In this document: positions 5,034 to 5,657 of the stretch, one piece after another
Layout of the letters: every line of letters begins with the position of its first letter
Position numbering within the stretch: position 1 is the first letter of the stretch
DNA from: Chloroflexota bacterium
GTDB lineage: Bacteria > Chloroflexota > Dormibacteria > Dormibacterales > Dormibacteraceae
Length of the DNA: 5,657 nucleotides
NCBI GenBank assembly: GCA_005880175.1
Contig: VBJR01000310.1
Span: forward strand, 1 to 5,657
Reading direction: 5' to 3'
Program-made: the position numbers and the translations under genes
Notes under the pieces: model-generated
The model's input: only the letters and a program-made list of their open reading frames with translations
Told to the model about the DNA's origin: nothing
Databases searched by the model: none

Positions 5034-5657
5034 ATGGGGACAGCTGCAGGCATGATCGCCCAGGCCCGGGCGCTGCTCGGGCTCGGCGAGTACCCTCCCG
5101 GCTCGAATCACAACAAGGTCACCGTCTGGTACGGGTTCGACGGGGCCTGGTGTGACATGGCCATCAGCTACGAGGCCGCGCACTCCGGCAACCTCGCCGC
5201 CTGCATGGGCAAGTTCGCGTACACCGTGGCGCACGCGGAGGCGTTCAAGGCCCACGGCCGCTGGCACTACGGCCTCGGCGGCGCCCGCCCGGGCGACGTC
5301 GTGTTCTACGACTGGTCGGGTACGGGCCGGATCGCCGCCATCGACCACGTGGGCCTGATCGAGGCGGTGCACTCGAACGGCACGATCACCACCCTCGAGG
5401 GCAACACCTCGAACATGTTCCTGCGCCGGGTCCGCAGCGGCGCGGCCGTCGTGGGCTACGGCCGTCCGGCGTACGGGGACGCCGCCCCGATGCCGCCCAC
5501 CGACGGCATCCTCCGCGAGGGCTCCACGGGCCAGGCGGTCAGGACGCTGCAGGGCAACCTGAACAAGGTGATGAACTCCGGCCTGACCGCGGACGGCGCC
5601 TTCGGGGCGAAGACGAAGGCCGCGGTGGAGGCGTTCCAGCGCAAGTATCACCTCACC
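5034..5657 (+). CDS. CHAP-domain peptidoglycan hydrolase with peptidoglycan-binding domain (3' end beyond window)
   Basis: A cell-wall hydrolase; 208 codons are visible and the frame is open at the window end. The catalytic CHAP-like (NlpC/P60-type cysteine hydrolase) domain spans about residues 5-147. The nucleophile is probably Cys40 in WCDMAISY, the general base His105 in IDHVGLIEAV, and the polar partner is in LEGNTS (121-126). ARPGDVVFYDW (84-94) is the usual strand before the His. A PG_binding_1 domain begins near residue 158 (ILREGSTGQAVRTLQ, then DGAFGAKTKAAVEAFQ) and is cut by the edge. There is no signal peptide; family members of phage-lysin type also begin directly, like this one, with an AR-x-LLG helix. 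The ATG at 5034 is preferred over ATG 5052 because GGAG (5021-5024) lies 9 bases upstream, inside the end of the Tat gene, so translation is probably coupled. Confidence 0.88.
   Translation, partial: MGTAAGMIAQARALLGLGEYPPGSNHNKVTVWYGFDGAWCDMAISYEAAHSGNLAACMGKFAYTVAHAEAFKAHGRWHYGLGGARPGDVVFYDWSGTGRIAAIDHVGLIEAVHSNGTITTLEGNTSNMFLRRVRSGAAVVGYGRPAYGDAAPMPPTDGILREGSTGQAVRTLQGNLNKVMNSGLTADGAFGAKTKAAVEAFQRKYHLT

Noticed and set aside
4572..5651. A 359-residue minus-strand open frame opposite the Tat protein and lysin.
   Set aside because: No family features and Gly/Arg/Val-rich; the plus-strand genes have ribosome sites, a Tat signal and CHAP catalytic residues.

Overview
The window is very GC-rich DNA with actinobacterial character: third codon positions are almost always G or C, GTG and TTG start codons occur, and the families present (a P1B-5 metal ATPase, a luciferase-like oxidoreductase, a split-barrel flavin/F420-type oxidoreductase, a CGNR-type regulator, a signal-less CHAP lysin) are typical of Streptomyces, Streptosporangiales and relatives. 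I cannot place it at genus level. I see no rRNA, tRNA, CRISPR array, transposase or insertion-sequence ends, so it looks like ordinary accessory chromosome rather than a mobile element.

Layout. Bases 1-1382 (+) hold the 3' two-thirds or so of a metal-transporting P1B-type ATPase. It enters exactly at the phosphorylation motif and ends in a fused hemerythrin-like domain. Bases 1488-2294 (+) encode a stand-alone luciferase-like oxidoreductase. Converging on it, bases 2316-2753 (-) encode a small pyridoxamine-phosphate-oxidase-fold protein. Bases 2869-3453 (-) encode a CGNR zinc-finger regulator whose TTG start overlaps by 4 bp (TTGA) the stop of a seven-bladed beta-propeller lipoprotein (3450-4490, -). 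A hairpin at 2840-2861 probably ends that two-gene transcript. Running the other way, bases 4632-5030 (+) encode a short Tat-exported Ala/Pro-rich protein. It is followed, in the same reading frame and after a single TGA, by a CHAP plus peptidoglycan-binding cell-wall hydrolase that runs off the window (5034-5657).

How the parts may work together. The propeller lipoprotein and the regulator are very probably translationally coupled. Their start region has a promoter-like pair of hexamers placed so that transcription would begin on the GTG itself (leaderless). A 13-bp inverted repeat sits over that start point and is a candidate operator, perhaps for the coupled regulator. The Tat protein and the lysin form a second tight operon aimed at the cell envelope. 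The ATPase and the two redox-fold enzymes look like independent units.

The items most worth a second look are the start-site palindrome with the leaderless promoter, the in-frame TGA between the Tat protein and the signal-less lysin, and the loss of the CGNR signature residues in the regulator.
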